Shown here: in pieces, positions 16,171 through 24,766 of the stretch
How the letters are laid out: every line of letters begins with the position of its first letter
How positions within the stretch are numbered: position 1 is the stretch's first letter
NCBI GenBank assembly: GCA_009777095.1
Contig: WRMN01000003.1
Span: forward strand, 1-64,000
Length of the DNA: 64,000 nucleotides
From: Bacteroidales bacterium
Lineage (GTDB): Bacteria > Bacteroidota > Bacteroidia > Bacteroidales > UBA932
Direction: 5' to 3'
Notes under the pieces: generated by a model
Seen by the model: only the letters and a program-made list of their open reading frames with translations
Told to the model about the DNA's origin: nothing
Database searches by the model: none
Made by a program: the position numbers and the translations under genes

Positions 16171-17325
16171 TTATAATTTTTCTACAAATTGTTTAATGCG
16201 GTTCAGCGCTTCTTTCAACACAGGCATATCCACGGGGTATGAGAGGCGAACATAATTATCGTAGGCTTCGCCAAAAGCATTTCCGGGGATAAGCGCTACG
16301 CCGTTTTCTTCCACTAAACGCGAGGCAAAAGTATCGCCGTTCATACCGAAGGGTTCCGTTGAGAGGTACAAATAAAAAGCACCTTGTGGTTTGTGGCAAA
16401 CAAATCCTAATTTCGTCAGGAAATCATAAGCATACTCCATATTTGCGCGGTAATTATCTGTCATTGCAGCTATTTCCTTTTCGGTTTGCGGGTCTAAAAT
16501 GGCCAACAAGCCGTATTGCCCTACCGAGCAGGCTGCCGTAACATAGTATTGATGCACCTTTGCCATTTCGTTGGCAAATTCCTTGGTAGTCATAGCCCAG
16601 CCCAAGCGCCAGCCGGTCATGCTATGCGACTTGGAGAAGGAGTTCACTACTATCAACTGTTTGCGCAGGTCGGGATATTTTCCGAACGATTGATAATCAT
16701 CGGCATATAATATTCTGTTATAGACCTCGTCGGCAATCAGGTAGATGTCCGTAGTGGCAAGGAAAGCAGCCAATTCATCGCGGTTTTTGCGATTTAACGC
16801 CATTCCTGTGGGGTTACTGGGGTCGGTAATAATGATGCATCTTGTTTTGGGTGTAATATGTTTCTTCAAATTTTCAACCGTCAATTGAAAACCGTCGGCT
16901 GCAGTGTCCACGTATTTCGGCGTACAATTATTCATTAAAATTAAAGGCTCGTAGCCCGGATAGGCCGGCGCAGGAATCAACACTTCATCGCCATCGTTCA
17001 AAATAGTACGCAGGGAAGAGGCTAATACCTCGGTAGTTCCTATGCCAACAATAATTTCGTCGGCGCTATAGTCAACGCCAAGGTGCTGCGCACAATATTT
17101 TCTGATAGCTTCCACAGTGTCCGCTGTGCCGCGGTTAGGCGTGTAGGTGGTAATGTTCTTATGAATGCCTTCTATGGCCTTTTCTTTGATAGGCGTAGGC
17201 GTGGGCGACATTGGCTGTCCCAAGGTTAATTTAATATGCCCCGGAAATTGGTTACAATAGCCGTCAAACTGCCGAATCTTGGAAGTTTGAATTTTGCTTA
17301 GATTTTTGTTGTATTTTTGTTCCAT
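16171..17325 (-). CDS. PLP-dependent class I aminotransferase (aspartate aminotransferase-like)
   Basis: 384 residues, fold type I. The PLP-binding lysine lies in VVNSFSKSHSMTGWRLGWAM, the conserved Asn in IIITDPSNPTGMALN, and a C-terminal Arg in YDNYVRLSYPVD binds the substrate carboxylate. This subgroup covers aspartate and aromatic substrates, so the specificity is not fixed. It is first in a two-gene operon with nadE; aspartate is the entry point of NAD synthesis, so a functional link is possible. Confidence 0.88.
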   Translation of the reverse strand: MEQKYNKNLSKIQTSKIRQFDGYCNQFPGHIKLTLGQPMSPTPTPIKEKAIEGIHKNITTYTPNRGTADTVEAIRKYCAQHLGVDYSADEIIVGIGTTEVLASSLRTILNDGDEVLIPAPAYPGYEPLILMNNCTPKYVDTAADGFQLTVENLKKHITPKTRCIIITDPSNPTGMALNRKNRDELAAFLATTDIYLIADEVYNRILYADDYQSFGKYPDLRKQLIVVNSFSKSHSMTGWRLGWAMTTKEFANEMAKVHQYYVTAACSVGQYGLLAILDPQTEKEIAAMTDNYRANMEYAYDFLTKLGFVCHKPQGAFYLYLSTEPFGMNGDTFASRLVEENGVALIPGNAFGEAYDNYVRLSYPVDMPVLKEALNRIKQFVEKL

Positions 17326-17484
17326 AAATTAAGATTTATAACTTATTTAAGGCGCAATTTACGAAATTTTTAAGAAAAAACCAAAAAAAACATTAAGAAA
17401 TTGTTTAAATGTAATTTCTATTTACCTGAATATCTTGATGCCTAAGTTTGCGTACAAATTTTCACCCTGTACTTAAACTTTAAA

Positions 17485-17703
17485 CTATTCTACATCTACA
17501 ATATCTATAAGTCTGACATTTAATGCGGTACATATTTTTAGCAAAGTGTCAATGGTTAGGTTGCTTCTTCCGGCTTCAATCCTGCTCATATTGGATTTTT
17601 CGAAATTGCAAGCAGCGGCCAAATCCTGTTGGGGAATGTGTTGATTCACTCTTATTTCTTTGATTTTCAACCCTATTTTTATAAGAGCCGCTTCCTTTTT
17701 CAC
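17485..17703 (-). CDS. XRE-family transcriptional regulator of the Hsp70/kinase island
   Basis: 72 residues, a single Cro/C1-type helix-turn-helix: IGLKIKEIRVNQHIPQQDLA, then CNFEKSNMSRIEAGRSNLTI and DTLLKICTALNVRL. It starts with GTG at 17703. It has no sensor domain, so it acts as a simple repressor or activator. It is divergent from the five-gene operon beginning at 17834. The gap holds two TTATC-N6-GATAA sites, one next to its own start, so it probably represses both itself and the operon. Confidence 0.85.
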   Translation of the reverse strand: MKKEAALIKIGLKIKEIRVNQHIPQQDLAAACNFEKSNMSRIEAGRSNLTIDTLLKICTALNVRLIDIVDVE

Positions 17704-17714
17704 AATTTTTTATG

Positions 17715-17730
17715 TTATCATTTGTGATAA
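17715..17730. promoter_or_regulatory. Operator 1 for the XRE regulator
   Basis: TTATC-N6-GATAA, within a 7-bp inverted repeat GTTATCA/TGATAAC (17714-17731). It contains the TTTG (17721-17724) that serves as the -33 element of the operon promoter, so binding here would block RNA polymerase. It is 12 bases from the XRE start codon, allowing autoregulation. Confidence 0.6.
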
Positions 17731-17752
17731 CAAAGAAAAGGTTTTATCTTTG
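17721..17752 (+). promoter_or_regulatory. Promoter of the Hsp70/kinase operon
   Basis: The -33 element TTTG (17721-17724) and the -7 element TATCTTTG (17745-17752) are separated by 20 bp, an ideal Bacteroidota promoter. Operator sites overlap its upstream element and lie just downstream of its predicted start site. Confidence 0.65.
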
Positions 17753-17759
17753 CTATTGG

Positions 17760-17775
17760 TTATCATATAAGATAA
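17760..17775. promoter_or_regulatory. Operator 2 for the XRE regulator
   Basis: A second TTATC-N6-GATAA, 45 bp (about four helical turns) downstream of the first. It covers the region just after the predicted transcription start. Two identical half-site patterns around one promoter strongly suggest cooperative repression. Confidence 0.58.
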
Positions 17776-17833
17776 TTGCAAATTTTAAACCAAAGGAATA
17801 GGTAAAACGGAAGAAATGTTATAATAGTGATTT

Positions 17834-19555
17834 ATGAACCCGATTAAAAATAATCCTTACCGCACACTTGGACTGCTTGCAGGGGCAAGTGCAAAAGAAA
17901 TCATCCGACAAACAAATCGTCTGCAAAAAATTATTGCTACCGGGCAAAAGCCACCAACAGACGATTTTAGTTTTCCTGCACTTGGAAATTTGAAACGAAC
18001 AACAGAGAGTATTGAAGAAACCATTGCAAAACTCAACCTCGACCGCGACAAAATGAATGCCGCTCTTTTTTGGTTTTGGAACGGAAATCCCATAACTGAC
18101 GAAGTGGCTTTTGAGGCATTGAAAGAGGGCGATATTGATAAGGCCTACCAAATTTGGGATAAATTAATTGTGGAAACCAAAGAAGACGGCAAACGATTTT
18201 GGCGACAGGTAACAGAAAAAAATTGCTCGGCTTTTCACAACTGTTTTGTTCTTGAAATGTTACGAGAGAACGGAAACAAACACACAGCGATTGTAGCAAA
18301 TCTTTATTTTTTAGAAAGCGAGTTTTCCCAAAAATTTATATCAACGATTGCGGACAAGATATACAGAACAAATTCAAAAGAGTTACAAATCAATTTTTTG
18401 AGTGAAATTTTACAGGAAACGGTACAAATACATACAAATCTAACATTAAGCAAATTTGTATCAATTCTCAACAATATAGATTTTATTGCCAAAGTCGATT
18501 TTTTCAAAAGCATTTCTCAAAAATTTGCAAATAATATTTCAGCACAAATAGAAACTTCAAAAAGGAAACGCACAACCAACAAAGCCAACGCTGCAAAAAC
18601 AGGCGAAGAATTGTATCAACAGGCAAAAAATGACTTGGAGCAATTGAAGTCTATCGTTGGTGTGCAGGATTTTACATTTTCTAATATTGCGGATAAAGCG
18701 GCAAACGAGATTTTGCAATGCGGAGTAGATTATTTTTTGCATTATCGTGACACAAATATCGACCCAAGTACCGTTTCTATGGCGTTATTCAAAAAAGCAA
18801 AATTAATTGTTGTTGGAAATCTACATAAACAAAGAATAGAAGAAAATATTGAAAATTTACAGGAATGGATAGACGATAAACCCAAAAGAGAAAGAGAGAA
18901 TAGAATTGCGGTTGATTTACAATTTATCACCAGCAAACTTGAAAGGTTTCAAAGTTCTTCCGATACTATTTTTAATGCCAAAGACCTTGCAGTTTCCTGT
19001 AAACCAAAATTAGATAATGTAAAAACTATTTTAGGTGCTTATGACGATTTATATTTGAAACTTTCAAGTGCCGTTGTCGGCAATACGCAGGGGATGTTGG
19101 TGTCTGTCGTAAATACAGCACAGGAAAATCTTAAAGTACAGATGTATATTAATGGTACTACTGCATTGAATTCGCTAAAAACTATAATTCAAGAGGCATT
19201 GGAAGTTATCAATTATTTAGGTTCTTTTGATATGGATAGTGCTTTAAGAGCGAGATATGACTCAAACAAAAGTACCTTACAAGGAATTTCAAATCAAGTA
19301 AATGCACTAACACAACCTACTAGTAGTGGAGGTTGTTATATTGCAACAATGGCTTATGGCAGTTATGAACACCCACAAGTAATGATTTTACGGCAATTCA
19401 GAGATGATGTGTTAGATAAGTCTGTACTTGGAAGGTGGTTTATCAAATTCTATTATCATTATTCACCCAAATTGGTGGAAGCACTTAAAGACAAACAATT
19501 CATAAATAAATCAATTCGCAATATGTTAAATCAATTTATAAAAGTAATAAAATGA
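17834..19555 (+). CDS. J-like domain protein with C-terminal CFI-box
   Basis: 573 residues. The N-terminus (NPYRTLGLLAGASAKEIIRQTNRLQ, residues 7-31) has the YxxLGl...A...EI pattern of a J domain, but no HPD tripeptide follows, so it is a divergent J-like domain at best. The middle is a long helical region with tryptophan-rich and coiled-coil parts. The last 77 residues (from about 497) are a CFI-box C-terminal domain: GGCYIATMAYGSYEHPQV, LRQFRDDVL and GRWFIKFYYHYSPKL. This domain often ends proteins linked to chaperones. First gene of the operon; it probably works with the Hsp70 encoded two genes later. AT-rich codon use differs from the flanking genes. Confidence 0.72.
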   Translation: MNPIKNNPYRTLGLLAGASAKEIIRQTNRLQKIIATGQKPPTDDFSFPALGNLKRTTESIEETIAKLNLDRDKMNAALFWFWNGNPITDEVAFEALKEGDIDKAYQIWDKLIVETKEDGKRFWRQVTEKNCSAFHNCFVLEMLRENGNKHTAIVANLYFLESEFSQKFISTIADKIYRTNSKELQINFLSEILQETVQIHTNLTLSKFVSILNNIDFIAKVDFFKSISQKFANNISAQIETSKRKRTTNKANAAKTGEELYQQAKNDLEQLKSIVGVQDFTFSNIADKAANEILQCGVDYFLHYRDTNIDPSTVSMALFKKAKLIVVGNLHKQRIEENIENLQEWIDDKPKRERENRIAVDLQFITSKLERFQSSSDTIFNAKDLAVSCKPKLDNVKTILGAYDDLYLKLSSAVVGNTQGMLVSVVNTAQENLKVQMYINGTTALNSLKTIIQEALEVINYLGSFDMDSALRARYDSNKSTLQGISNQVNALTQPTSSGGCYIATMAYGSYEHPQVMILRQFRDDVLDKSVLGRWFIKFYYHYSPKLVEALKDKQFINKSIRNMLNQFIKVIK

Positions 19556-20418
19556 AGAAGACAATCATTTTTCCAATTCTAATGCTTTTTTCATTAATAG
19601 CATTTTCGCAAACGTCCGACAGCCTCGCTTTTGTGCAACTGCAACAAAACGTAGAACAATTACAAACCGAGTTGAGAAATCAAAAATCCGATTTTTCAAA
19701 ACAAATATCAGCTGCCAATAGCGAAATCGACAGCTTGAAAAAACAAGTTCAAAATAACAGCAATGCTATAAGTCAAACCACACAAGAGTTAGACGTAAAA
19801 ATAACAACGGCTGAAACTTCTACCAATCAAAAAATTTCGGAAGTAGGCGATTCGTTGAGCAAAACCACATTTTGGGTAATTATCGGTTTGCTTTTTGCCG
19901 TTATCATTTCGGGTATTGTGTATTTGCTACTTCGCAAAAAACAGCAAGCGGACAAAACGGATATTGTCGCACAGTTAAGCCAAACAAAACAAGCGATAGA
20001 CGAAAAATTGGTTAATGAATTTGCAAAAAACACAGAAGCGTTAGAGGCATTATCTAAAATCTCGAAACCAACTCAGAGCGTTGAGCCTGACCATTCGTTG
20101 GCATTAAAAGTAGCAGATGAAATCACTTTGATTGAAAGAAATATCAGCCATATGAATAAAGAAACAAAAGGATTAAAACCGTTAATTCGTGCTATTGAAA
20201 GGCTAAAAGACAATTTGTTTTCAAAAGGATACGAAATGCCCGAATTGCTCGAAAAGCCTTTTGTAGAAGGAATGAAAATAACAATAATCACTTCTATTCC
20301 CGATGAAAATTTAGAGAAAGGCAATGATGTTATTACTAAAATTATCAAGCCACAAGTTAATTTCAACGAAAAATTAATTCAGATGGCACAAGTAGAAGTT
20401 ACAGTCGGAATAAATTAA
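19552..20418 (+). CDS. Membrane-anchored coiled-coil protein with possible GrpE-like C-terminus
   Basis: 288 residues: signal peptide or anchor (1-19, ending FSQ), a coiled coil (about 25-100), a membrane helix (106-127, TFWVIIGLLFAVIISGIVYLLL) and a cytoplasmic part (130-288). The last 90 residues (LIRAIERLKDNLFSKGYEMP, then PQVNFNEKLIQMAQVEVTVG) recall the beta domain of GrpE in pattern, with the final IIKPQV...AQVEV strand similar to VLRPAMVKV. That would make it a membrane-bound nucleotide exchange factor for the Hsp70 encoded next, but the similarity is by eye only. It overlaps the previous stop by four bases (ATGA). Confidence 0.6.
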   Translation: MKKTIIFPILMLFSLIAFSQTSDSLAFVQLQQNVEQLQTELRNQKSDFSKQISAANSEIDSLKKQVQNNSNAISQTTQELDVKITTAETSTNQKISEVGDSLSKTTFWVIIGLLFAVIISGIVYLLLRKKQQADKTDIVAQLSQTKQAIDEKLVNEFAKNTEALEALSKISKPTQSVEPDHSLALKVADEITLIERNISHMNKETKGLKPLIRAIERLKDNLFSKGYEMPELLEKPFVEGMKITIITSIPDENLEKGNDVITKIIKPQVNFNEKLIQMAQVEVTVGIN

Positions 20419-20430
20419 AAAAATAAAAAT

Positions 20431-22944
20431 ATGCGAAATAAAATAGATTACGGAATTGACTTGGGAACGACTAATTCCGCCATTGCAAGAATGGAAAACG
20501 GTGTTCCAACAATTATTAAGGCAGATACTTCAAAGGATATACTTCCGTCTTGTGTGAGGTTTACTCCTAAAAAAACAGTAATGGTAGGAGAACTTGCCGT
20601 TAGCGCAATGCAAACCGAAATAACAAGAGCGTTAAACACTTTTGATAATGAGAAAATGAACTCATTTATTGAGTTTAAGCGTACAATGGGAACAACCCAC
20701 AAATACGAAAGTACAAATATGGGTCGAGAGTTTTCTTCGGAAGAACTTTCGGCAGAAATATTAAAAACGCTCAAATCCTTTGTTCAAGACGAAAATATTT
20801 CGTCTATTGTAATTACTGTTCCTGCCAAGTTTACCAATCAACAAACAGAGGCAACTATACAAGCGGCAAAATTAGCGGGGTTCAAACATATTAAATTGTT
20901 GCAAGAGCCTGTTGCCGCTGCTACCGCCTACGGATTAACAGCAAAAGACAAAGACAGTTATTGGCTCGTGTTCGACTTTGGTGGTGGTACTTTCGATGCC
21001 GCTATTATCAAATCAGAAAAAGGAATTTTGACCGTAAAAGATACTGACGGCGATAATTGGCTTGGCGGTAAAAATTTGGACGAGGCAATTGTTGACCAAA
21101 TCATTATTCCGTATCTGCAAGAAAATTACACACTTGATTTAAAAAATGAAAAGAAAAAACAAATATGGCGAGACGCATTAAAACGCTATGCTGAAACTGC
21201 AAAAAACCAAATATCATTCAAAGACAAATGGGCTATTTCAGTTGAATTAGGTATGTTGCGCAATGATGATAATGATGAGGAAATAGAGATTGATATAGAA
21301 GTTACAGGTAAAGATATTGCAGCCGTCTTATGCCCAATTTTCCAAAAAGCGATTGATATAACCAAAAATTTGTTGAAGCGAAACAACCTAAAAGGCTCGG
21401 ATTTAGGTGCATTAATTTTAGTCGGAGGTCCTACTCACTCGCCTATTCTTCGCCAAATGTTGAAAGAGCAAATTACAGAAAATGTGGATACTTCGGTTGA
21501 CCCAATGACTGTTGTTGCCAAAGGCGCGGCGTTGGTCGCTTCCACAATTTCTATTTCGGAGGAAGTGAAAGAGGAAAGTCGCGATAAAACTAAGTTGCAA
21601 TTAGAAATTGGTTACGAGGCTGCAACTGTTGAAATGGATACTATGGTCAATATCAAAATATTGAGGGACAAAACAGAAGGAACAATCCCCGAAAAAGTTT
21701 TTGCCGATGTGCTGCGTGGCGATGGTGCGTGGAATAGTGGCAAAAAACAAATTGGAAAACCAAAAGGAGACTTGATTGATGTACATTTGCTTGATGGCTC
21801 TAATATTTTTACAGTGAATGTATATGACGAACAAGGGAATAAATTAGAATGTCAGCCTAACCAATTTACAATCATAGGAGGTATTGAACCTCCTATTGAT
21901 ACATTATCTTATAACATAGGTATTGTAAAATGGTTTGATGAATATGAAGAAGACCGTTTTGCCTATGTAAAAGGTTTGGATAAAAATAAAAGATTGCCTG
22001 CAAGAGGTGCTCGTAACGGATTGAAAACTCGTTCAGAAATTCGTCCCGGAATGGCAAATGATATTATCAGCATACCTATTTACGAGGGCGATTACAACGC
22101 CGAAGGTACAAATCCCCTATTAAACAATTGGGTTGGCGAAGTAATTATTTCAGGAGAAAGTCTGCCAGCGTTATTGCCCACAGGCAGCGATGTGGACATT
22201 ACAATCAAGGTTGACAGTTCAAGACAAATGCAATTTTCAGCATACTTCCCGTTGATTGACCACACCGAAGAATTGAAAATACAAATCAAACAAACCGAGC
22301 CGCCAACAGAGGAAAAATTAAAACGAGATATTGCCGATGCTAAACGAACCGCAAAGCGAGTAAACGATACGGTAATTTTTGAGAAGTTGAAAGATTTTGA
22401 AAATCAGTTGGAAAACGAAAAGGGAAGTGCAGACGGGAAAATGAAAATTTTAGACAGTTTGCGCAAAGAACTTTTAAAATTGGACGAAGCCGACAAAGCA
22501 ACTCTTTTTCCGAAAATTGAGAAAGAATTGAAAGAAACGTTTTACGAGTTGGAAGATTTAGTCGAAAAAATCAAGCGAAACGGCGACACAAAGGATTTGA
22601 ATATGGGCAAAGTTGAAGCAACGCTTGCTGATATGAAGCAAAAAGTAGATGTCATTATTCGCGAGAAAAGTATAAAAGAGGCAAAGGAGTTGATAAAGGA
22701 AATTGGCGGATTGGATTTTGAACTTCGCAATGCCGTTACAGGAAATGCAATGGACTTGCAATTTTTGCAAGATTTTAATCAAAATTTCAATTCATTCCAT
22801 TGGATAAATCCGACAAAAGCACGCCAACTTATCAACCAAGCAATGCAACAGGTAGCAAATGGAAATAAAAATATCCGTCCGCTTTTGGTGGAGATTGTGC
22901 AACTTTTGCCGAGAGATGAACAAGCGGGTGATACTTTGAGATAA
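20431..22944 (+). CDS. Large divergent Hsp70 family chaperone
   Basis: 837 residues, about 200 longer than DnaK. The ATPase domain is intact: phosphate loop 1 DYGIDLGTTNSAIARMENG (from residue 6), phosphate loop 2 FDFGGGTFDAAI (about 181-192), and the adenosine loop LILVGGPTHSPILRQML (328-344). The proline switch segment LLQEPVAAATAYGL is present. The substrate-binding half is diverged, with extra beta segments (about 390-630) and a long charged helical tail (about 630-760). It lacks the EEVD-like or C-terminal DnaK end. It should hydrolyse ATP to fold, disaggregate or recruit clients with the neighbouring J-like and kinase-AAA proteins. Confidence 0.9.
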   Translation: MRNKIDYGIDLGTTNSAIARMENGVPTIIKADTSKDILPSCVRFTPKKTVMVGELAVSAMQTEITRALNTFDNEKMNSFIEFKRTMGTTHKYESTNMGREFSSEELSAEILKTLKSFVQDENISSIVITVPAKFTNQQTEATIQAAKLAGFKHIKLLQEPVAAATAYGLTAKDKDSYWLVFDFGGGTFDAAIIKSEKGILTVKDTDGDNWLGGKNLDEAIVDQIIIPYLQENYTLDLKNEKKKQIWRDALKRYAETAKNQISFKDKWAISVELGMLRNDDNDEEIEIDIEVTGKDIAAVLCPIFQKAIDITKNLLKRNNLKGSDLGALILVGGPTHSPILRQMLKEQITENVDTSVDPMTVVAKGAALVASTISISEEVKEESRDKTKLQLEIGYEAATVEMDTMVNIKILRDKTEGTIPEKVFADVLRGDGAWNSGKKQIGKPKGDLIDVHLLDGSNIFTVNVYDEQGNKLECQPNQFTIIGGIEPPIDTLSYNIGIVKWFDEYEEDRFAYVKGLDKNKRLPARGARNGLKTRSEIRPGMANDIISIPIYEGDYNAEGTNPLLNNWVGEVIISGESLPALLPTGSDVDITIKVDSSRQMQFSAYFPLIDHTEELKIQIKQTEPPTEEKLKRDIADAKRTAKRVNDTVIFEKLKDFENQLENEKGSADGKMKILDSLRKELLKLDEADKATLFPKIEKELKETFYELEDLVEKIKRNGDTKDLNMGKVEATLADMKQKVDVIIREKSIKEAKELIKEIGGLDFELRNAVTGNAMDLQFLQDFNQNFNSFHWINPTKARQLINQAMQQVANGNKNIRPLLVEIVQLLPRDEQAGDTLR

Positions 22945-22945
22945 T

Positions 22946-24739
22946 ATGCAAACATTACAAAAAAATACAATTTTAGAAAAAAAATACACCGTTCTACTTT
23001 TCATAAAGAAAGGAGGCAATGCCGAAACCTATCGAGTGAAAGGCACGGACGGAAAACTGTATTTCCTAAAACTGTTCAATCCTGCCAAATTGCATCACAC
23101 GGCATTTGACAAAAACGGCAATTTGCTCGAAATTGAATTTTTGAAAAAAACGAAACACGAAAATATTGCTTCGTATAAAGACTGCGGCGAGGTAATTGTC
23201 GAAGGTAAAAAGTTTCTGTATTTGGTATTGAATTTCATTGCAGGCGAAACATTGGCGGAGCGAATGACACGCGAGCCGATTTCTACGGTTTACGACATTC
23301 GACAAATTCTTTCGGGAGTGTTGAATGGGTTACAATATTTACATTCATTGCCCGAACCGATTATTCACAACGAAATTACGCCACAAAACATTATGCTTGA
23401 TTTGTCGGGCGGCACGCCAAAAGCAAAAATTATTGATTTCGGCTACGCCCGCTCATTTTTGCAGTCGTCTAAAACATACAATCGTGAAGGGTTGAATTTA
23501 CATTTTGTATCCTCGGAATGTATTACGGCAGGTACATGTTCGCCGCAAAGCGATTTATTTTCTGTTGGTGCTGTAATGTATCAAATGTTGTTTGGCACCC
23601 AAGCGTGGAATGTTGCAATTTCAAACTATGAAACACAAATGTCGGGCGACACAGCCGTAATCGAAAAATTATTGCAACAGCGAGAAAAGCCCTTGCTATT
23701 TCCCAATGTTGCAGACAGAATTGTTGATTTTGACAATTTGGTTTTAAAAATAATCACAAAAGCACTGCAAACCGACACAGAAAAACGTTTCCAATCAGCA
23801 CAAGAATTTTTGCAAACATTAAACGGCGAAATAGAAATTGCCGATGCCGTAGGGGCGAACCTGCGTGTTCGCCTCGAACAAAAAACCGACAAACCAAAAA
23901 TGCAAAAGAAAAGTGGAGGTGGTTTTTCTGCCATTGCAGGAATGCAAGCGTTGAAAAATATGTTACAGACCGATGTGATAGACATTATTCGCCACCCCGA
24001 AGAATACAAAAAACACGGTTTGGGGCTGCCTAATGGAATGTTGCTTTATGGTCCTCCGGGTTGCGGAAAAACATTTTTTGCCGAACGATTTGCCGAAGAA
24101 ACAGATTATAATTTTCGTAAAATAATTGCTTCCGACCTTGCAAGTATTTATGTACACGGAACACAGGAAAAAATCGGAAAAATCTTTGACGAAGCAAGAC
24201 AAAACGCACCTGCAATCTTGTATTTTGATGAATTAGACGCGATGACACCCGACAGAGAAAACGCACAACATAGTTACGGCTCGGAAGTGAACGAATTTCT
24301 TTCACAATTAGACAATAGCGGCGATTCGGGAGTGTTTGTTATTGGCTCAACCAACAAACCGCAACTGATTGATAAAGCAATTTTACGAGCAGGACGATTA
24401 GAAAAGCATTTTTACGTTCCGCCACCCGATTTTGAGGCACGGCAAGCAATGTTTGAAATTTACCTAAAAAATCGTCCGCTTGACTTCGGTATTGACTACG
24501 AAAAGTTGGCAATTTTGACCGAAAACTATGTTTCGGGCGACATAAAACTGATTGTAGATGAATGTTCTCGCAAAGTCATTCGAGAAAAAACAAAACGAAT
24601 TACAATGGAAACATTGGAAATTGTCATTAAAAATCAACGTCCAACTATTTCGCTTGATATTCTTCAAAAATACGAAAAAATCAAAAACGAAATGGAAGGT
24701 AAAAAAGAAGAACGACGCAGAATCGGGTTTAAACCATAA
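22946..24739 (+). CDS. Protein kinase-like domain fused to AAA+ ATPase
   Basis: 597 residues. Residues 1-295 form a protein kinase fold with Lys42 (LYFLKLF) and DFG at 164-166. The catalytic loop reads HNEITPQNIM (141-150), so the HRD aspartate is Glu143; Asn148 is kept, and the glycine loop is poor (KKGGNAETYRV). It is either an atypical kinase or a pseudokinase. A linker leads to a classical AAA domain: Walker A GPPGCGKT (369-376), Walker B LYFDELD (D428, E429), sensor 1 Asn470, and arginine fingers RAGR (481-484). The AAA part resembles FtsH/Cdc48-type remodelers. One base separates it from the Hsp70 gene. It probably remodels or disassembles clients in response to a signal. Confidence 0.9.
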   Translation: MQTLQKNTILEKKYTVLLFIKKGGNAETYRVKGTDGKLYFLKLFNPAKLHHTAFDKNGNLLEIEFLKKTKHENIASYKDCGEVIVEGKKFLYLVLNFIAGETLAERMTREPISTVYDIRQILSGVLNGLQYLHSLPEPIIHNEITPQNIMLDLSGGTPKAKIIDFGYARSFLQSSKTYNREGLNLHFVSSECITAGTCSPQSDLFSVGAVMYQMLFGTQAWNVAISNYETQMSGDTAVIEKLLQQREKPLLFPNVADRIVDFDNLVLKIITKALQTDTEKRFQSAQEFLQTLNGEIEIADAVGANLRVRLEQKTDKPKMQKKSGGGFSAIAGMQALKNMLQTDVIDIIRHPEEYKKHGLGLPNGMLLYGPPGCGKTFFAERFAEETDYNFRKIIASDLASIYVHGTQEKIGKIFDEARQNAPAILYFDELDAMTPDRENAQHSYGSEVNEFLSQLDNSGDSGVFVIGSTNKPQLIDKAILRAGRLEKHFYVPPPDFEARQAMFEIYLKNRPLDFGIDYEKLAILTENYVSGDIKLIVDECSRKVIREKTKRITMETLEIVIKNQRPTISLDILQKYEKIKNEMEGKKEERRRIGFKP

Positions 24740-24766
24740 AGTATAAACATTTAAAATTCAAAAGAT

